Below are positions 1 through 11,805 of a stretch of 64,000 nt of DNA, one piece after another. This stretch comes from Porodaedalea pini (Eukaryota > Basidiomycota > Agaricomycetes > Hymenochaetales > Hymenochaetaceae). Within the stretch, counting starts at the first letter, position 1. Each line of letters starts with the position of its first letter. The position numbers were made by a program, and so were the translations under genes. The notes beneath the pieces were generated by a model. The model was not told the DNA's origin. It saw only the letters and a list, made by a program, of their open reading frames with translations, and ran no database searches. The DNA lies in the NCBI GenBank assembly GCA_002794775.1, contig NBAY01000029.1, positions 1 through 64,000 of the forward strand, written 5' to 3'.

Positions 1-385
1 ACGACAGCAAACTCGTTTGCCGAGGCTGACGCTCCCACTCAGACTGTGTACAGCGAGAAGTGTCGTTCATGGTATAAGATGGGAAAGGAGGAAGGTCGGG
101 TCGTCGGCCTTTGGCCAGGCTCTTGCCTTCACGCAGTACGTGCACTAGAACATCCACGTTGGGAGGATTACAACTACGAGCCGCTTGACGAATCCAAAAC
201 GCGAAACCGCTTCTATTGGCTCGGCGATGGCTCAACATACAATGAGAAGCATATGGTTGGAGATCGTAAGTCACTGAAATGCTTCTCCTGCCTCTGTCTT
301 ATATGTTCTCGTAGGAGCCTGGTACCTGAATCCTGAGGAAGTCGACATCCCTCCTGGTGCGTTTCTGGAAGCTGATTCGGGTTAA
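1..385 (+). CDS. C-terminal end of a Baeyer-Villiger-type FAD/NAD(P)H monooxygenase (cut by window edge)
   Basis: The reading frame is open from base 1 in frame 1 and runs through a 49-bp intron (266-314, GTAAGT...GTAG) to a TAA at 383-385. The visible peptide contains SWYKMGKEEGRV, LWPGSCLHAV, RWEDYNYEPL, NRFYWLGDGST and WYLNPEEVDIPP. This order (a WYK segment, then a WPGS/LH segment, then a WEDY-NRF-LGNG-like segment) is the C-terminal signature of fungal stcW-like and 4-hydroxyacetophenone-like Baeyer-Villiger monooxygenases. Such enzymes insert oxygen next to a ketone using FAD and NADPH. The FAD- and NADPH-binding folds lie outside the window, so it cannot be judged whether the gene is intact. 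The family call is firm and the substrate is unknown. Confidence 0.8.
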
Positions 386-413
386 CCGACTGACCGACTG
401 ACCGACTGACCGT
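386..413. repeat. 8-bp tandem repeat, 3.5 units
   Basis: The unit CCGACTGA is repeated directly after the stop codon of the monooxygenase, so it lies in the 3' untranslated region or just downstream. Confidence 0.9.
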
Positions 414-854
414 CTTACAAACCCATAGTTCCTCAATGATTATTGGAGTATCTGGACTATTCGACCGTCTCCTTCCAGGCTGAATAATGTTTAAGTTCGA
501 GTGTATTTTAGTGATCGTATATCCGAAAATATCCGAAAATATCTGTGCAAAGCTTTGCGAAATATCTCAAGCCTTGCACTAAACATGTTACTGCCCTTTT
601 CAGAAGTACAGTCATTGACACCTCCTTGGGACACGTTCAGAGGTTGCCTCCTGCATGCTCTAAACACAACATTTTCTATATTTAAAAAATAGGGAATAGA
701 ACTAGATGAAAGGTGCTACACAAACATTGAGAGTATAAATTTTCTTCTCAAATAATTAAAGAGATATGAGCCAAAGAAAATCAGTGGTTGTTTGTCACAA
801 TTATATCTCCTTGGGACACCATGTGACATTGTCACATTAATGCATACACAGGAG
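414..854. other. Intergenic, no gene recognised
   Basis: AT-rich sequence with a short direct repeat (ATATCCGAAA, twice near 519-540) and two copies of a CTCCTTGGGACAC word near 622 and 808. No coding match was seen. Confidence 0.6.
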
Positions 855-2625
<1,771 letters not shown>

Positions 2626-2990
2626 GAGAGATTAAGACTTTTGAGAATAAAATTGACATGGATTGTGCGGCACAAAGAAATAATGACATAATGACATTGA
2701 TCAACGTGACAAAAATCCTCTGTCACGCTTTCAAAGCCTCCTAGACTCTTTGCTGCAACAGAACATCTAAACCAACTTTCAAAGCTCAAAAAATAAACAT
2801 GGTTGCTCTCTATATGTCCTATAATACCCAGACCTAATTTTTTGAGTAAAATAACTGTCTGAAATTTTAAAATTAGCAAATCCCTGGAAGAGCAGGACAT
2901 AAGATAGTCAATTTTGGGCACTCAATGAAACCCATATTTATTTTTTCTACACACCAACTGTCTTCATATTATAGACATAGGTAACAGACA
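2626..2990. other. AT-rich spacer between CDC48 remnant and MITE copy 1
   Basis: The second ATPase domain of CDC48 would be expected here but is absent. No repeat or coding match was recognised. Confidence 0.6.
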
Positions 2991-2993
2991 TTA

Positions 2994-3842
2994 CAGCCAT
3001 TTTCATAAGTCCTGCGACACGTGCATGTCATGTGAAGTGAGCCACGTCAGAGCCAAAGTGTCAAAAAATTAGAATGAATGCCTATTTTCTCTGTGAATTC
3101 TGCACAGTACCTGCTCATTAAGTACTCAAAAAAAAGGCACGGTTCTCAGGAGAAGAAATATGTAAAATAGGGAGCAATAAACTGATTGTGTAGGCGGGTG
3201 GAGATCAAACAAGTGCAGCTGGTCTGTTCTCTCACCCATTTCCACTGAGATTCAAAAATTATGGCTCCCCTACATCTACCTATAAAATTCTTTCCTATAT
3301 CTGTAAATTAAGTATATGACTATACCAACATCTCCTGAAAGTTTGAAGCCAATCCATTCAGTATTCATGGTCCAGCAGCAAGATTTGTGTTCTACTCTGC
3401 AAGACCTGTTGTAAGAAAAGGAGGGTGGAAAGAGCTTGAAGTGGAACACAAATCTTGCTGCTGCACCATGAATACTGAATGGATTGGCTTCAAACTTTCA
3501 AGAGATGTTGGTATAGTCATATACTTAATTTAAAGACACAGGAAAGAATTTTATAGGTAGATGTAGGGGAGCCATAATTTTTGAATCTCAGTGGAAATGG
3601 GTGAGAGAACAGACCAGCTGCACTTGTTTGATCTCCACCCGCCTACACAATCAGTTTATTGCTCCCTATTTTACATATTTCTTCTCCTGAGAACCGTGCC
3701 TTTTTTTTGAGTACTTAATGAGCAGGTACTGTGCAGAATTCACAGAGAAAATAGGCATTCATTCTAATTTTTCGACACTTTGGCTCTGACGCGGCTCATT
3801 TCACGTGACATGCACGTGTCGCAGGACTTATGAAAAAGGCTG
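2994..3842. mobile_element. Foldback MITE, copy 1 of 5 (849 bp)
   Basis: The element starts CAGCC and ends GGCTG with TA directly outside on both sides. The two halves are long inverted repeats (about 410 bp) around a short asymmetric centre (about 3400-3445). It has no coding capacity: the short reading frames at its ends are by-products of the terminal repeats. Four further copies lie at 23584, 28805, 58942 and 61543, each 849-850 bp. Here the centre has the same orientation as in copy 5 and the opposite one from copies 2-4. Confidence 0.95.
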
Positions 3843-3849
3843 TAAACAC
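3842..3849. repeat. Left target-site duplication GTAAACAC of the giant palindrome
   Basis: The same eight bases occur at 17198-17205, immediately outside the other end. The last C can also be read as the first base of the palindrome, so the duplication is 7 or 8 bp. It overlaps the terminal GTA of MITE copy 1. Confidence 0.85.
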
Positions 3850-3919
3850 ACTTCAGGCTACCCCTCTGAGCAGACCAAGTAGGTCTATTCATACACACAA
3901 CTAATTGACCATTTAGGTA

Positions 3920-4166
3920 TTGAGCCTGGGCGTGCCCAATCTGCTGGGCACTCCCAGTGGGTGCGGGTTGGGTGTGCCCAATTTTTTTTACTGTGGGAAA
4001 GTTGGGTGCACCCAGATCATTTGGGCACTCCCAACTGGGCCTGCCCAGTTTTTGGGCACTCCCAACCGGGCCTGCCCAGTTTTTGGGCACACCCAGTGGG
4101 AGTGCCCTGGGAGTGCCCAGATATGTCACTGTCACTGACTGTCTGGGGGACTTTTGGGCACACCCA
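3920..4166. repeat. Subterminal degenerate repeats, left arm
   Basis: Multiple spaced copies of a palindromic word of the type TTGGGCACACCCAA or CTGGGCAGGCCCAG, about 70 bp in from the element end. The same word is the core of the inner 32-bp minisatellite. Arrays like this often serve as transposase-binding sites in foldback elements; that role is inferred here. Confidence 0.8.
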
Positions 4167-4279
4167 ATTTGTTTTTGCCATAAAATCTAGGGGCTTTATA
4201 AATGTTGTATTTTATTGTTTTTGATCCTACAATTTAGTGATCTTGCTATTGACCATTGGCATGAATTGAATTTTGGTCA

Positions 4280-4900
4280 AGATTAGTCTGCATCAGACAG
4301 GAAAGAATGCTGAGCATGCTAGACACACAGGACAAAAAGATATTTGTTGCTATTAGAAAGACTAAGATAATAAAAATAATAGAGATAGTATTGAACAGTT
4401 CTATATACTGTAAGACAAATGGAGAAATAGGGAAATTGTACAGCAGTATGAGAGAAATGAAAATAAATATGAGTCAGCTAAAAGTGTAATGACTACTTAA
4501 GAAATCATTAATGATATTCTAACATTAAACATTGGGAATCAAGCTCCAGCATTCTAACTATATTAGAGAGATTATATGTCATAGGCTCTATGAGAAGTTC
4601 TAACTAGAGTGACATAGCTGCACTGGACACTTAAGTAGAGCAATTGAAAACTGAACAAGTGCAAAGGTCTGATACATTAGGATTAGTTTGAATGCCCAAG
4701 TAGAATAGAGAGTATAAACTAAGAGGGAAACTGAGATAGAAATGTAGAAAGAGTGTAAGCCCACTAGAGCATTCTTATCATTTCTAACATGTTGCTGACC
4801 TTCTGAACATCATAACATAACTTTGAGATACTAAGCATCTAACACTCTGAGATACACAAAGTATCAATACAGTGTAAAATCCTAGGATGAAGAGAACAAG
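4280..4900 (-). repeat. Dispersed repeat family member inside left arm
   Basis: Blocks here are related to 25195-25830 and 55700-56300. Shared words include ACAGGACAAAA followed by TTTGTTGCT or TTTGTTACT, and TTTCTAACATGTTGCTGAC (also near 55955). The mirror copy is at 16146-16766. No open frame was recognised. Confidence 0.7.
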
Positions 4901-5057
4901 AAAGGGAAGAGATTTGAAGTTAAAATGAAAGAGAGACTTGAAAGCAGTCAGACTTGAGCTGTGCTCAAATATCAGGCCTGGACTACTAAGCTTAAAAGAT
5001 TAGATATGACTAGTTGACTGTATCTAAATCTTTTACAGGTACCTAGTTGAGTATACT

Positions 5058-5905
5058 CAGTATACCCAACTATTTGGGAGTGCCCAATTATCTGGGGGTG
5101 CCCAATTGGGCACACCCAACTATCTGGGGGTGCCCAGTTGGGAGTGCCCAACTATCTGGGGGTGCCCAGTTGGGCACACCCAACTATCTGGGGGTGCCCA
5201 GTTGGGAGTGCCCAACTATCTGGGGGTGCCCAGTTGGGTGCGCCCAACTATCTGGGGGTGCCCAGTTGGGCACACCCAACTATCTGGGGGTGCCCAGTTG
5301 GGTGCGCCCAACTATCTGGGGGTGCCCAGTTGGGTGCGCCCAACTATCTGGGGGTGCCCAGTTGGGTGCGCCCAACTATCTGGGGGTGCCCAGTTGGGTG
5401 CGCCCAACTATCTGGGGGTGCCCAGTTGGGTGCGCCCAACTATCTGGGGGTGCCCAGTTGGGTGCGCCCAACTATCTGGGGGTGCCCAGTTGGGTGCGCC
5501 CAACTATCTGGGGGTGCCCAGTTGGGTGCGCCCAACTATCTGGGGGTGCCCAGTTGGGTGCGCCCAACTATCTGGGGGTGCCCAGTTGGGTGCGCCCAAC
5601 TATCTGGGGGTGCCCAGTTGGGTGCGCCCAACTATCTGGGGGTGCCCAGTTGGGTGCGCCCAACTATCTGGGGGTGCCCAGTTGGGTGCGCCCAACTATC
5701 TGGGGGTGCCCAGTTGGGCGTGCCCAACTATCTGGGGGTGCCCAGTTGGGCACACCCAATTATCTGGGGGTGCCCAACTGGGTGCGCCCAACTATCTGGG
5801 GGTGCCCAACTGGGTGCACCCAATTATCTAGGGGTGCCCAGTTAGGTACATCCAATTATCTGGAGGTGTCCAGTTAGGTACACCCAAATGTCTGAGAGTA
5901 CCTAG
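5058..5905. repeat. 32-bp minisatellite, left arm (longer allele)
   Basis: About 26 head-to-tail copies of a 32-bp unit built from GGGTGCCCAG TTGGGTGCGC and CCAACTATCTGG. Central units are almost identical, with edge units more diverged (TTGGGCACACCCAA variants). Because 32 is not a multiple of 3 and the unit has no stop, all three forward frames stay open and give the same repeating peptide. It is not a gene. Confidence 0.97.
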
Positions 5906-6025
5906 CTATATAAGGTCTTTTTTGATTCCTGCCTTAGAATCATTTTTTAAAATGCAAAAAATCATTATGTCATGAAAATTAAATAAGTCTAGAGTGGAAG
6001 CCTTGATAATTCTATAGATAATTTC

Positions 6026-6977
6026 TCAAGCATTTTGTTCTAGACTCTGCATCTTGGCAGCTTTGCTCTGAAGACAAATCAATACACTACAATCATTGAC
6101 CTGACACCAGAGCTTCCACAAGATTAAGGACAAGAAAGCATAAAACTTCATTTTGAAGAGATTACCACCCTGCTCCTCAATAGTGCTCTGTATCTTCTCA
6201 ATTGCATGCTCAAGACACTCAATTGCTGCATACCGCAAACTCAAAATAAGTATAGAGTGAGACAATTACAACAAACACAGCGCACATTGTCAGTAGCATT
6301 TGTACCCAGCACACAGAGAGGCAGTGAAATGAGCTTTGCCTTGATAGGTACCACCTCAGTGCTCACCACCTCACCTGTCTGATAATATCAATGCCCATGT
6401 CCATATAGCACATTAACTCAATGTCTGCATGCAGCTTGATTGGCTACAGTAGTTGGCCACCACATGATCATCACCATCAGCTGTGCGAATGTTGCCAGTA
6501 ACAGCAAGTTCAACAGCATTGTGAAGACCTTCTCCAGCTCCATCAGTATGAGCTTGAATGCATCATACAGATGGCCATATGTCTTGCCTAGCAGCCACCA
6601 TCACTATTTCCTTCTTGTCCTCACCTGTTGCCTCCAGTTTTGCAGGTGTGGTGCTGGACTGGCCCTCAGAGATCTCCTCTGACAAAAGTTTGGATGCAAC
6701 ATGTCATAATATGGATGCAACCATCTTCTCTTCACATTTTGTAATGTCCTCCAGTGATACACAACACTTACTCAGATCAAAGTATCCTTCAAGGATAACA
6801 AATGAATGACTGAGACTGATACAACAGATACAACAAGAGACAGACCCTTCCCCTTGTCCACATGTAGGATGACAATGATCTCTTTCCTTCCAACACAGAT
6901 CAGCCTTTGAATTGAACAAGTTCACCTGCAAGAAAGCTCTGAGAGTAGAATCATCCCCTTGATGTTGTCACATTCAA
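6026..6977 (-). pseudogene. eIF2-alpha fragment, left-arm copy
   Basis: Reverse-complement mirror of 14229-15180; see that entry for the protein evidence. Translations of the two copies are identical where compared. Confidence 0.82.
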
Positions 6978-7199
6978 CCTGTATATATCATGAATGACAG
7001 TCAGTATTAAGTCGCATCGGCCTCTGACCCGACACTCAAGCCCAAGTTGGACAAATAGTTCAAATCTGTACTCCATGCGGGACTCCACACACCATTAGTA
7101 CTGTTATTGAAGTTATAGCTATAATGATAGCTACATGACACCACACACAGTATCTCAAGCATTGGTTCACCAAGTGAGAGTGGCAAGTACAAAAAGCAC
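6978..7199. other. Unassigned arm segment (mirror of 14007-14228)
   Basis: No coding match was seen; it links the eIF2-alpha and cyclin fragments. Confidence 0.5.
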
Positions 7200-9401
7200 A
7201 CTGTCAGCTCTTCAAGTGGGACAGGCATCGGGTCAGACGACAATGGTGTCTGATGGAAAGCGGAAAAAGCAATGTTCGTTGTGCACTGAGTGCCGCGTGC
7301 TGGTGAGCTGCAATGATCGTGAGAGGGCGGCACACTCCGCACGGCTGCGCCATCTGGCAGCGTAGCAGCACACCTGAGCTCTGTTCGCGAACCCTGCCTT
7401 TGTCTGCGTACGGCCAAATTCCGGACTATTTGCATCGGACAAGGGTGGACTCGGGAAGTGCATCGCGTCGCGTGCTGCAGATTGTTGGCAGTGAACCAAA
7501 TGCGATTGTTGATTCACCAAGTGAGAGCGGCGAGTACGACAGGCAGAATGTCAGTTTTTTGAGCGGAACGGGCATCGGTCAGACAACAATGGTGTCTGTG
7601 ATGCAAGCGCGGAAGAAAGGAATGTTTGCTGTGCACTGAGCGCCGCAATGACCGCGAGAGGTGGACCAACAAACGAGAACGGCAACGATCCTGGGTATCA
7701 ATAGTGGGGCAGCACGCTCCGCACGGCCGCATCACCTGGCAGCGTCGCAGCATGTCTGAGGTACTCCGTTTGCCATCCCTGCCTTTGTCTGCGCGCGGCC
7801 AGACTTCAGACTTGCGCCTGCATCTGGCAAGGGTGGACTCGGGAAGTGCCCCGCGTTTGTGCACTGCAGAAACCGGAGACGATCCAAATGCATTCGTACC
7901 CTCGCTTTTCGTGCGTTGCATGTTGCGTGACTTCTCTTCCTGCGGCAGCGTAGTGCTCTTGCCGACCCAGAGACACCACTCTAGGGCATCGCCCAATGCG
8001 CGTTAGCAGCGTTCAACCACGCGTGATGGGACCGGAGAGCTTTGCCCATGCTCGATTCAAATAGCATCGATCCTGTAAGAATCTTGATACCACAACGAGT
8101 GCGGCGACGAAAGTGCGCCGCGGGCGAAGAAGCGGCGATGACAGAGGTGACAGCGGTGTGAACGGTTTTCCAAGGATCTTACGACGCTTGTCGTTAGACT
8201 GCCCTTGAGTCTGCATCTGCTGAGTTAATGGAAGCGAAGTGTCCATATGGTAGACTGTCGGCACGCGCGATGTGTCGGAGGGGTCCATTGACGTCAGCTC
8301 TGTCGGAAGACCGCAGGGGTTGGACGTGTCCGAAGAGGTATTTGCCTTTGACGAGAGAGACGCCTCGCCTTCCCTCTTATCCAACTCCGGCTCGCCCCTC
8401 ACTCCCGTGCTGATCTTCTCCTTCTCCGCGAGCCCCGTCACCTTCCCCCGCACCACCCCGATGTAGCAGAGCGCCGACTGCAGGACGCTACGTCTCGTGC
8501 GTGAACGGCGAGGCGAGTGCGATGCAGTGCGTATGCGACGAAGTGCGCAAGCGTATTCGGTATCACTGGTGCCCCTCCTGATCCTGCCGTTGCGGTAGCG
8601 GGGGGCACGCAAGACGACTGCGGTCGAGGACGATGTGGAAGAGGTGGAGGACGACGGAGGAAGGATCTCGGGGCAGTCGAAGGTATGGCTGACGAAGCGC
8701 GCGCAGAGCTTGCTGATGTCTTCGTGCCCGTAGTAAGTGTCGACTGCCGGTGGGGGTGCTGCCGGCGCGGGGTGGTGCGAGTGGTGTGCGCGCGGGACTG
8801 CCGATGACTGTTTTTTTGTCGAGCGTTTTCGGCGCGGTCGGAGGGAAAAAAAAGTGATAGAGAAAAAGACACCGATCAACAGCCGCTCATCACTCAAGTA
8901 TCAGAGATCGGGGGGAAAGAGGGGGGATGCTTACAGAACTCGAGGTAGACGCTGCGGCAGCGGCGGACGCAGAAGACGATTTCGCAGGTGGAGGCGGGGC
9001 GTACGTCGCGCGGTGCACGCGCCGGAAGGGCGAGTGGTTCGAGCTGGCACTCGACGGTGATATCGAATGCGGATGCGGATGGGGGTGGGGATGGCGCGGG
9101 GCGTGGACGGTGGCCATATTCGCTGCAGCGGGCTCTCTGGCTCTGGACGTTGACGAGCGTCTGTGAGCGTCGAAGGACAGGTGGAGTTGATGCGTGAGAA
9201 GAGGTCGCTGCGAATGTTTTGATCGGAACGAGATCCTTCTCGGACACAACGGTTGCGTCGCGTTCGCCGGACCGCTCAATGAGAAGGGCGGATGGGAAAA
9301 CGGCTGACGTCGATGTTGAAGCGTGTGGATCGTCAAGGGGGGCAGGAGGAAGAGGCGAGGAACACGTGCTGCGTGAACAGGGCGAGGGAAGTTGAACCAC
9401 A
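7200..9401 (-). pseudogene. Chimeric PHO85-type cyclin fragments, left-arm copy
   Basis: Reverse-complement mirror of 11805-14006, with the same exon order, inserted second cyclin and duplicated 3' segment. Confidence 0.72.
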
Positions 9402-9644
9402 CCAGTGCGGCAGAGACGGAGGGAAGAGTGACCAGCAGAAAGGAGCACCCTGCTTCATCGGGAAGCCCTGCTTGTCGTTTCCGCCAGAGACGCGGAAGAC
9501 GTAGCCCTTGAACTCATCACCGAGCAAGTCGCTGGGGACACCTGGGACATCTTCTTGCCGTGGAAAATGCGGTAACGACGCTCATCGTCGATGTTGATCG
9601 TCTTTTGCTGGCCCATCGCCAGGTCAGCGATGTCGACACTTCAT
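9401..9644 (-). pseudogene. RPS6: RPS6 (eS6) N-terminal fragment, left-arm copy
   Basis: Reverse-complement mirror of 11562-11805. The stretch [19 protein letters not shown] and then FPMKQG is read here on the minus strand. Confidence 0.85.
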
Positions 9645-10020
9645 GGCCGGTGGTGTCTTGAGGAGCTCGTCGTGTTCTGTCCCTTCAGGCAAGCAAAAAA
9701 AATGATGAAAAGTAATTATTAGTATATTCAAATAGTTTTTATGATTATTTTTTTTGCTTACCTTGAGTGTGTGGCTGGTGGGACAGCCGTGCTCGTCGTC
9801 GATGGTGAAGACGAAACGACACGAACAACGACGACGCGTTGGTTGTGTTGCCTAATTTGGCCGATCGCCGCGTCTCAAACAAGCAATCAAAGCATTCCGA
9901 TTCTTTCGGAAATCTCAAAAGTCTCAGCTGTTGGCCTCAGACAAATTCTACGGACGCGTTTAAAAATACAAAAAAAATATGGAATAGTTTTATTATGTAT
10001 GTATCTATATCATAGCTAAG
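9645..10020. other. Unassigned arm segment (mirror of 11186-11561)
   Basis: It contains a GC-richer part and an AT-rich stretch that would be an intron in the mirror orientation (GTAAGC...). The protein is not recognised. Confidence 0.5.
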
Positions 10021-11186
10021 AATTACGCGTCCAACGCGTTTTTTTATGGAGTCATAAATACAACAGTAATCTTGACATGCAGCACCAGGCCTCCAGAAGC
10101 ATACACAAAAGTACAATATACCCTGAAAGGCCTGACACATATTCTATCATGAAGTAAGTGATACATTGTGTATGTATGCAAGGTTTCAAGCCAATCAGAC
10201 AAGAACTGACTTCATGATAGAGAAGGAGGTGGTTTCATGAGATCTTCTGAATCTGAGTGTTTTGTATATCCTGTTCCCAGTTTTTACTTTGAGGGCATAT
10301 AAAATATTGAGCATATTTATAGATATCGTTTTTATGTCTCTGTAAATTTACAGGTATCCAGCCTCAGTGGTTGGAGCTGGGGGAATTGCAAAACATCGAA
10401 AATCTTGGGTTTAAGAGGTTCAGAGAAAGCATATATTCATGTTGTTGCTTGGTTCAAAGTATGAGAAGCTCAACAAATTTAGTTATTTGCATTTAAGTAT
10501 GGTCCAAGAAAGATATCCAACCCTTAGTTTTGTGGGTGAGGGAAAAGTTGGGAATGGGGAGTGAAATGAGAGGTGATGCAGTTCATGTTTTGTGAAACTC
10601 GACGCAAATCCAAGAAACACAGAGCACTTTTGCATGTATTTCCTCTCCCCCTTCAGAACTTTCCTCTAACTCCGAGATCTAGCACCTGATTACATTTATT
10701 GTAGTCATATAAAGTACTAATATCTATTTTATAGAGCTTCCTGAAGTTTGGAATAAAGCAACAACATGAATATATGCTTTCTCTGAACCTCTTAAACCCA
10801 AGATTTTCGATGTTTTGCAATTCCCCCAGCTCCAACCACTGAGGCTGGATACCTGTAAATTTACAGAGACATAAAAACGATATCTATAAATATGCTCAAT
10901 ATTTTATATGCCCTCAAAGTAAAAACTGGGAACAGGATATACAAAACACTCAGATTCAGAAGATCTCATGAAACCACCTCCTTCTCTATCATGAAGTCAG
11001 TTCTTGTCTGATTGGCTTGAAACCTTGCATACATACACAATGTATCACTTACTTCATGATAGAATATGTGTCAGGCCTTTCAGGGTATATTGTACTTTTG
11101 TGTATGCTTCTGGAGGCCTGGTGCTGCATGTCAAGATTACTGTTGTATTTATGACTCCATAAAAAAACGCGTTGGACGCGTAATTC
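10020..11186. mobile_element. Probable inner foldback element at the palindrome centre
   Basis: Sequence composition changes at ATTACGCGTCCAACGCGT (about 10021) and its mirror ACGCGTTGGACGCGTAAT (about 11168). Between them are two 430-bp inverted halves and the 305-bp asymmetric centre. The layout resembles the 849-bp MITEs, and the words GATTGGCTTGAAACCTTGC (right half) and GATTGGCTTCAAACTTTC (MITE) are alike. Its own target duplication cannot be tested because both flanks are mirror images. Separate-element status is inferred. Confidence 0.5.
10451..10755. other. Unpaired 305-bp centre of the palindrome
   Basis: The mirror match ends at GTTGTTGCTT (10441-10450) and resumes at AAGCAACAAC (10756 on). 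The centre itself shows no inverted symmetry and no coding match. A real spacer of this length argues against a sequencing-adapter hairpin artefact. Confidence 0.85.
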
Positions 11187-11561
11187 TTAGCTATGATATA
11201 GATACATACATAATAAAACTATTCCATATTTTTTTTGTATTTTTAAACGCGTCCGTAGAATTTGTCTGAGGCCAACAGCTGAGACTTTTGAGATTTCCGA
11301 AAGAATCGGAATGCTTTGATTGCTTGTTTGAGACGCGGCGATCGGCCAAATTAGGCAACACAACCAACGCGTCGTCGTTGTTCGTGTCGTTTCGTCTTCA
11401 CCATCGACGACGAGCACGGCTGTCCCACCAGCCACACACTCAAGGTAAGCAAAAAAAATAATCATAAAAACTATTTGAATATACTAATAATTACTTTTCA
11501 TCATTTTTTTTGCTTGCCTGAAGGGACAGAACACGACGAGCTCCTCAAGACACCACCGGCC
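11186..11561. other. Unassigned arm segment upstream of the RPS6 fragment
   Basis: Plus-strand reading gives a short coding-like stretch (FTIDDEHGCPTSHTLK), an apparent AT-rich intron (GTAAGC...CTGAAG), then GTEHDELLKTPPAMK. The protein is not recognised. Other frames are also open, so coding status is uncertain. Confidence 0.4.
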
Positions 11562-11805
11562 ATGAAGTGTCGACATCGCTGACCTGGCGATGGGCCAGCA
11601 AAAGACGATCAACATCGACGATGAGCGTCGTTACCGCATTTTCCACGGCAAGAAGATGTCCCAGGTGTCCCCAGCGACTTGCTCGGTGATGAGTTCAAGG
11701 GCTACGTCTTCCGCGTCTCTGGCGGAAACGACAAGCAGGGCTTCCCGATGAAGCAGGGTGCTCCTTTCTGCTGGTCACTCTTCCCTCCGTCTCTGCCGCA
11801 CTGGT
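11562..11805 (+). pseudogene. RPS6: RPS6 (eS6) N-terminal fragment, right-arm copy
   Basis: From an ATGAAG at 11562 the frame reads [20 protein letters not shown] and KKMSQ. It then shifts frame and continues [19 protein letters not shown] and FPMKQG, followed by [12 protein letters not shown]. These match the N-terminal half of 40S ribosomal protein eS6 (GQQKTIDIDDE, then [13 protein letters not shown], then the ADGHSCYRPRRTGE region). At least one frameshift lies near 11670 and the C-terminal half with the phosphorylated serine tail is missing. It joins directly to cyclin sequence at about 11805, which suggests fragment capture. It is non-functional as eS6. Confidence 0.87.

Noticed and set aside
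2994..3842. Short frames ending in SLFHKSCDTCMSREMSRVRAK at each MITE end
   Set aside because: The same peptide occurs at every MITE terminus because the terminal repeat is conserved as DNA. No gene features.
3842..3849. MITE copy 1 with a TTACAGCC terminal repeat and its own long duplication
   Set aside because: Across the five copies only TA is consistently shared outside CAGCC...GGCTG. Longer matches (ATAC at copy 2) do not recur.
5047..5877. Long open frames (235-276 residues) with a repeating NYLGVPSW / TIWGCPVG / QLSGGAQLG peptide
   Set aside because: They are a by-product of the 32-bp minisatellite, whose unit lacks stops. Since 32 is not divisible by 3, all three frames cycle through the same peptide. 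There is no promoter or codon evidence. The mirror array gives the same frames.
5058..5905. CRISPR-like array of 32-bp repeats
   Set aside because: Units are contiguous with no unique spacers, and the context is fungal.
8013..8897. 294-residue frame (and its mirror 12309-13193) as a real protein
   Set aside because: It runs through an apparent intron and two fused cyclin fragments. The open frame is fortuitous in GC-rich sequence, although parts coincide with cyclin exons.
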